This document shows positions 62,558 to 64,000 of a stretch of DNA of 64,000 bases, piece after piece. The position numbers were made by a program, and so were the translations under genes. The notes beneath the pieces are model-generated. The model did no database searches, was not told the origin of the DNA, and was given only the letters and a program-made list of their open reading frames with translations. Positions within the stretch are counted from its first letter, which is position 1; the number at the start of each line of letters is the position of its first letter. This DNA is from Cephalotus follicularis (lineage: Eukaryota > Streptophyta > Magnoliopsida > Oxalidales > Cephalotaceae), in assembly GCA_001972305.1 (NCBI GenBank), contig BDDD01000321.1, forward strand, positions 124,001 to 188,000, given 5' to 3'.

Positions 62558-64000
62558 AGGTTAAATGGGAAGATTGCTGCCCTAAGCAGGTTTGTCTCCA
62601 AGTCGGCAGAGAAGTGCCTTCCCTTCTTTAAAATACTCAGAGATCCCAAGGGATTCTTTGGTCTGACGATTGTCAAGTAGCCTTTGACAAATTAAAGGAG
62701 TATTTGGCTTCTCCTCCTCTGATCTCGAAGCCAAAGGATGGAGAAGACCTGTATTTGTACCTTGCGGCCACCTCGGGCGCAGTGAGTGCGGTGCTAGTCC
62801 GAGAAGAGGACAAAGTACAAAGGCCAGTGTACTATGTGAGCAAGGCCTTAAATGATGCTGAAGGAAGGTACCCAGAGGTGGAGAAGTTTGCCTACGCTCT
62901 GATCATCTCGGCCAGAAAGTTAAGGCCATATTTCCAAGCCCATACAATCAAGGTTCTGACTGACAAACCACTCAAACAAGTTCTTGCCAAGCCTGACACC
63001 TCGGGCAGGCTCATTAAGTGGTCAGTCGAACTAGGCGAGTATGATGTGAAGTTCGAGTCCAGACCAGCAATCAAATCTCAGGTACTGGCAGACTTTGTTG
63101 GAGATAATACACCTACGGAGTGTATGGAGGAGAACCCTTCCGAGAGCGAGAAGGGAATGTGGAAGCTATCAGTGGATGGATCCTCATGCCTCACAGGTAG
63201 TGGGGCAGGATTAGTGTTGACAAGTCCTGATGGCTGGACATTGGAGTATGCTTTGAGGTTCAAATTCAAAGCCACGAATAATGAAGCTGAGTGGGAAGCT
63301 TTGATAGCTGGATTGACGATTGCAAAGCACTTGGAGGTGCAGAGGATTGAAGCCTCAAGTGATTCTCAGCTGGTAGTTGGTTTGGCAAATGGGGAGTATG
63401 AGGCCCGAGAAGAGCTCATGTCAAAGTACTTAGCCCATCTTCAAGGCATGAAGTCAGCCTTCGAAGATTTAAGAATAATAAAGGTACCAAGAGCAGAGAA
63501 TGTTAGAGCAGACCAACTCTCAAAGCTAGCAACGGCAGAGGAGTTGGAGAAAAACCAAACAGTGCTGGTTGACTACCTGGAGCGTCCAACCATCTCTCAG
63601 GCAGAGGTAATGGACATAGATGATCCACAGGAGCCAAATTGGATGACTCCCTTTGTTATTTGGCTAAGGGATGGGATTCTGCCCGAAGACCCAGCAGAGG
63701 CGAGGAAACTAGTTTACAGAGCCAACAGGTTCCAATTCCGAGATGGGATCCTATATAAAAGGTCTTTCTCATTTCCTTGGCTGAGATGTTTAAACCCTTC
63801 AGAGGCCGATTATGCTCTAAGAGAAGTTCATGAAGGAATTTGTGGAAATCACACTGGGGGCAGGACCTTGTCTCACAAGTTGTTAAGGCAAGGCTACTAC
63901 TGGCCAACAATGCATCAAGACGCAATAAATTTAGTGAGGAAATGTGACAAGTGTCAAAGGAATGCCAATATAAGTAGAAGACCTTCTCAACCTCTGACAT
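62558..64000 (+). pseudogene. Pol continuation: RNase H, archaeal-type RNase H, integrase zinc finger
   Basis: It continues from RLNGKIAALSRFVSKSAEKC. A one-base loss at about 62658 (TTTGGTCTGAC for TTTTGGTCTGAC) shifts the frame; the later frame is then open to the window end. RNase H 1 has DLYLYLAATSGAVSAVLVRE, PVYYVSKALNDAEGRYPEVE and the TDKPLKQVLAKPDTSGRLIK segment. The archaeal-type RNase H has KLSVDGSSCLTGSGAGLVLT, NNEAEWEALIAGL and EASSDSQLVVG. ADQLSKLATAEELEKNQTVL follows. The integrase zinc finger has REVHEGICGNHTGGRTLSHK and CDKCQRNANIS (HHCC). Apart from the TAG at 62555 and this shift, no other defect was noticed. Confidence 0.88.

Larger units (their letters stand above)
58160..64000 (+). 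mobile_element. Tat element 4: Ty3/gypsy retrotransposon, 5' LTR to integrase start (truncated by window)
   Basis: The 5' LTR, PBS and a long gag-pol occur in the order gag, protease, RT, RNase H, archaeal-type RNase H, integrase zinc finger. The second, archaeal-type RNase H (SVDGSSCLTGSGAGLVL...NNEAEWEALIAGL) before integrase is the diagnostic feature of the Tat lineage. The window ends in the integrase zinc finger (CDKCQRNANIS), so the rest of integrase, the antisense gene and the 3' LTR lie outside. This is the best-preserved coding copy in the window but has a nonsense codon and a frameshift. Confidence 0.93.

Noticed and set aside
1-64000. tRNA, rRNA or other structural RNA genes
   Set aside because: None was recognised by reading either strand; tRNA-like words are only the primer-binding sites of retroelements.

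Overview
The window is nuclear DNA of a flowering plant, most likely a eudicot. It holds intron-containing plant genes, a UGT708-type glycosyltransferase, FAR1/MULE proteins, and plant LTR-retrotransposon and CACTA lineages. Genus cannot be told from the sequence. Only two host genes look intact: an intronless UDP-glycosyltransferase (6340-7761, +) and a 12-exon PEX14 peroxin gene (52109-56718, +). Nearly everything else is mobile DNA or gene debris.

Layout. 1-5908: repeat-rich DNA, a gag remnant, a PBS and a 3.3-kb 5' LTR of a minus-strand Ty3/gypsy chromovirus. 6340-7761: the UGT gene. 7870-12707: a rearranged Tat-type element ('element 1') whose two ends are both the U5 end of the same LTR, in inverted orientation, flanked by the 5-bp duplication GTACT. 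13423-13578: an RPL21 gene fragment. 14462-41510: a broken minus-strand FAR1-like (MULE transposase-related) gene. It is split by a 2.4-kb solo LTR (14959-17391, TSD CTTTA) and by a Copia element (17965-40145, TSD CCCAT). A 17-kb CACTA transposon (19861-36998, TSD GTT) sits inside the Copia element. The CACTA carries captured exons of dihydropyrimidinase and of a TCP11-like gene, an 813-bp hAT element (TSD GATAAACA) and a 9.8-kb Tat Ty3/gypsy element ('element 2', 22619-32467, TSD AGGGG). 44379-49321: a Tat derivative ('element 3') without gag-pol, rich in tandem repeats. 52109-56718: PEX14. 58160-end: the 5' LTR and gag-pol of a Tat element ('element 4') that runs out of the window.

The Tat elements 1-4 share LTR termini. 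Elements 1-3 also carry a spliced antisense gene with a putative gypsy-type transposon domain (PF04195-like) between pol and the 3' LTR; in elements 1 and 2 it has its own TATA box. Two of the four (1 and 3) keep this antisense gene but have no gag-pol. Element 2 has lost reverse transcriptase by an in-frame deletion. The insertion order of the nest can be read directly: FAR1-like gene, then Copia, then CACTA (already holding gene fragments), then hAT and Tat. The most unusual object is element 1. Its structure is best explained by strand switching during reverse transcription followed by ordinary integrase-mediated insertion.
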